Assembly (NCBI GenBank): GCA_047606565.1 | Contig: JASGEH010000122.1 | Location: forward strand, 1 to 64,000 | DNA length: 64,000 bases | Source of the DNA: Comamonas_F sp047606565 | Lineage (GTDB): Bacteria; Pseudomonadota; Gammaproteobacteria; Burkholderiales; Burkholderiaceae_C | Direction of reading: 5' to 3' | Part shown: positions 63,363 to 64,000 of the stretch, one piece after another | Layout of the letters: every line of letters begins with the position of its first letter | How positions within the stretch are numbered: position 1 is the stretch's first letter | The notes under the pieces: generated by a model | Databases searched by the model: none | Told to the model about the DNA's origin: nothing | What the model saw: only the letters and a program-made list of their open reading frames with translations | Program-made: the position numbers and the translations under genes

Positions 63363-64000
63363 ATGGATTTTGCAGAGAAATCCGGGATCATTCGATTTCG
63401 GCAGGTTGGCAAGAGTTATCCCGGTGGCCGTGTTCAGGCATCGGCGGTGGCGGCATTGTTGGATATTGATCTGGAAGTTCGCGTGGGCGAGATTTTTGGC
63501 ATCATCGGGCACTCTGGCGCGGGCAAGTCGACTTTGGTGCGGCTCATCAACTTGCTGGAGCGGCCAACAAGTGGTCATATCGAAGTGGCTGGGCAGCGCA
63601 TTGAACGCGCAAAGGGTCGAGAGTTGCGCCAGTTACGCCGTCGCATAGGCATGGTGTTCCAACACTTCAACTTGCTTTCCTCGAAAACAGTCAAGCAGAA
63701 CGTCGCATTCCCACTGGCGCTTGAAGGTGGCAACAGCCGAGCCGAAATCGACCAACGGGTGGCCGAGTTGCTGGAACGCGTGGGCCTGAGTGAGCACGCA
63801 CACAAATATCCGAGCCAACTGTCGGGGGGGCAGAAGCAGCGCGTGGGCATTGCCAGGGCACTGGCCCTGCGCCCTGCGATTTTGCTGTGCGACGAGGCCA
63901 CCAGCGCGCTCGATCCGGAGACCACCCGCTCGGTACTGAAACTGCTGGCCGACATCAACCGCGAGCTGGGTTTGAGCATTGTGCTCATCACGCACGAAAT
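63363..64000 (+). CDS. metN: Second MetN-type ABC ATPase (cut by window edge)
   Basis: About 212 residues are visible of a MetN-type ATPase that continues past the right edge. Walker A is GHSGAGKST at residues 49-57, the Q-loop is MVFQHFNLLSSKTV, the signature is LSGGQKQRVGIARALAL, Walker B is LLCDEATSALDPETT, and the window ends at the switch LITHE. GAGGG seven bases before the ATG supports the start. It is a paralogue of the MetN at 25453 but lacks that protein's long N-terminal extension, and its codons are visibly less GC-rich than those of the preceding operons, hinting at a different origin. Permease and binding-protein genes are expected just beyond the window. Confidence 0.93.
   Translation, partial: MDFAEKSGIIRFRQVGKSYPGGRVQASAVAALLDIDLEVRVGEIFGIIGHSGAGKSTLVRLINLLERPTSGHIEVAGQRIERAKGRELRQLRRRIGMVFQHFNLLSSKTVKQNVAFPLALEGGNSRAEIDQRVAELLERVGLSEHAHKYPSQLSGGQKQRVGIARALALRPAILLCDEATSALDPETTRSVLKLLADINRELGLSIVLITHE

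Overview
The window looks like chromosomal DNA of a high-GC beta-proteobacterium of the order Burkholderiales, most likely Comamonadaceae. The grounds are the very GC-rich codon use, the fbp-pepN-HAD-prfB neighbourhood, an RF2 gene with the classical programmed +1 frameshift, and two GC-hairpin intergenic repeats (35191-35231 and 58345-58440) of a kind I recall as common in that order. I saw no phage, transposase, plasmid or CRISPR genes.

Layout, left to right. 362-2217: a GntR-like LacI-family regulator and a short-chain dehydrogenase, closed by a strong terminator. 2291-2366: tRNA-Thr(CGT) on the minus strand with its own TATAAT box. 2428-7721 (minus): an Ssu/Tau-type ABC transporter (binding protein, two permeases, ATPase) ending in a flavin-dependent LLM-class monooxygenase. 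7895-14956 (minus): housekeeping genes for a TTC38-like TPR protein, fructose-1,6-bisphosphatase, aminopeptidase N, a HAD phosphatase and release factor 2. 15157-16233: a Tas-like aldo/keto reductase. 16307-22872 (minus): a LysR regulator followed by a second NitT/TauT-type transporter with two permeases and a two-subunit Rieske oxygenase; this block looks less GC-rich than its surroundings. 22996-23490: a YbaK-type editing protein.

From 23687 to the right edge everything lies on the plus strand and forms a roughly 40-kb uptake-and-oxidation island. It holds (a) a MetNI transporter with five MetQ-like binding proteins, two NtaA/DszA-type LLM monooxygenases, SsuD and an SfnB/DszC-like flavoprotein; (b) a peptide/nickel-type ABC transporter; (c) a ribose-type ABC transporter with two binding proteins; (d) a CUT1-type transporter without an ATPase plus an aldo/keto reductase; (e) a long operon coupling a DszA-like LLM monooxygenase, a StyA-like FAD monooxygenase, a DszC/SfnB-like flavoprotein and a degenerate AMP-binding protein to a complete Liv-type transporter with two binding proteins; and (f) the start of a second MetN-type system cut by the window edge.

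The unifying inference is organosulfur scavenging: several unrelated ABC importers each feed, or sit beside, reduced-flavin-dependent C-S-cleaving or S-oxidising enzymes (SsuD, the DszA-like, DszC/SfnB-like and StyA-like proteins) so that sulfite can be released during sulfate limitation. No flavin reductase (SsuE, StyB or DszD type) is encoded here, so FMNH2/FADH2 must come from elsewhere. The upstream regions of the island operons share sequence: one long element precedes the peptide-type, CUT1 and DszA-Liv operons, and a CATAACCTAGAC motif precedes the MetQ and ribose-type operons. This suggests a common regulon. Substrates are not identified by the sequence; all substrate statements are inferences from family and neighbourhood.
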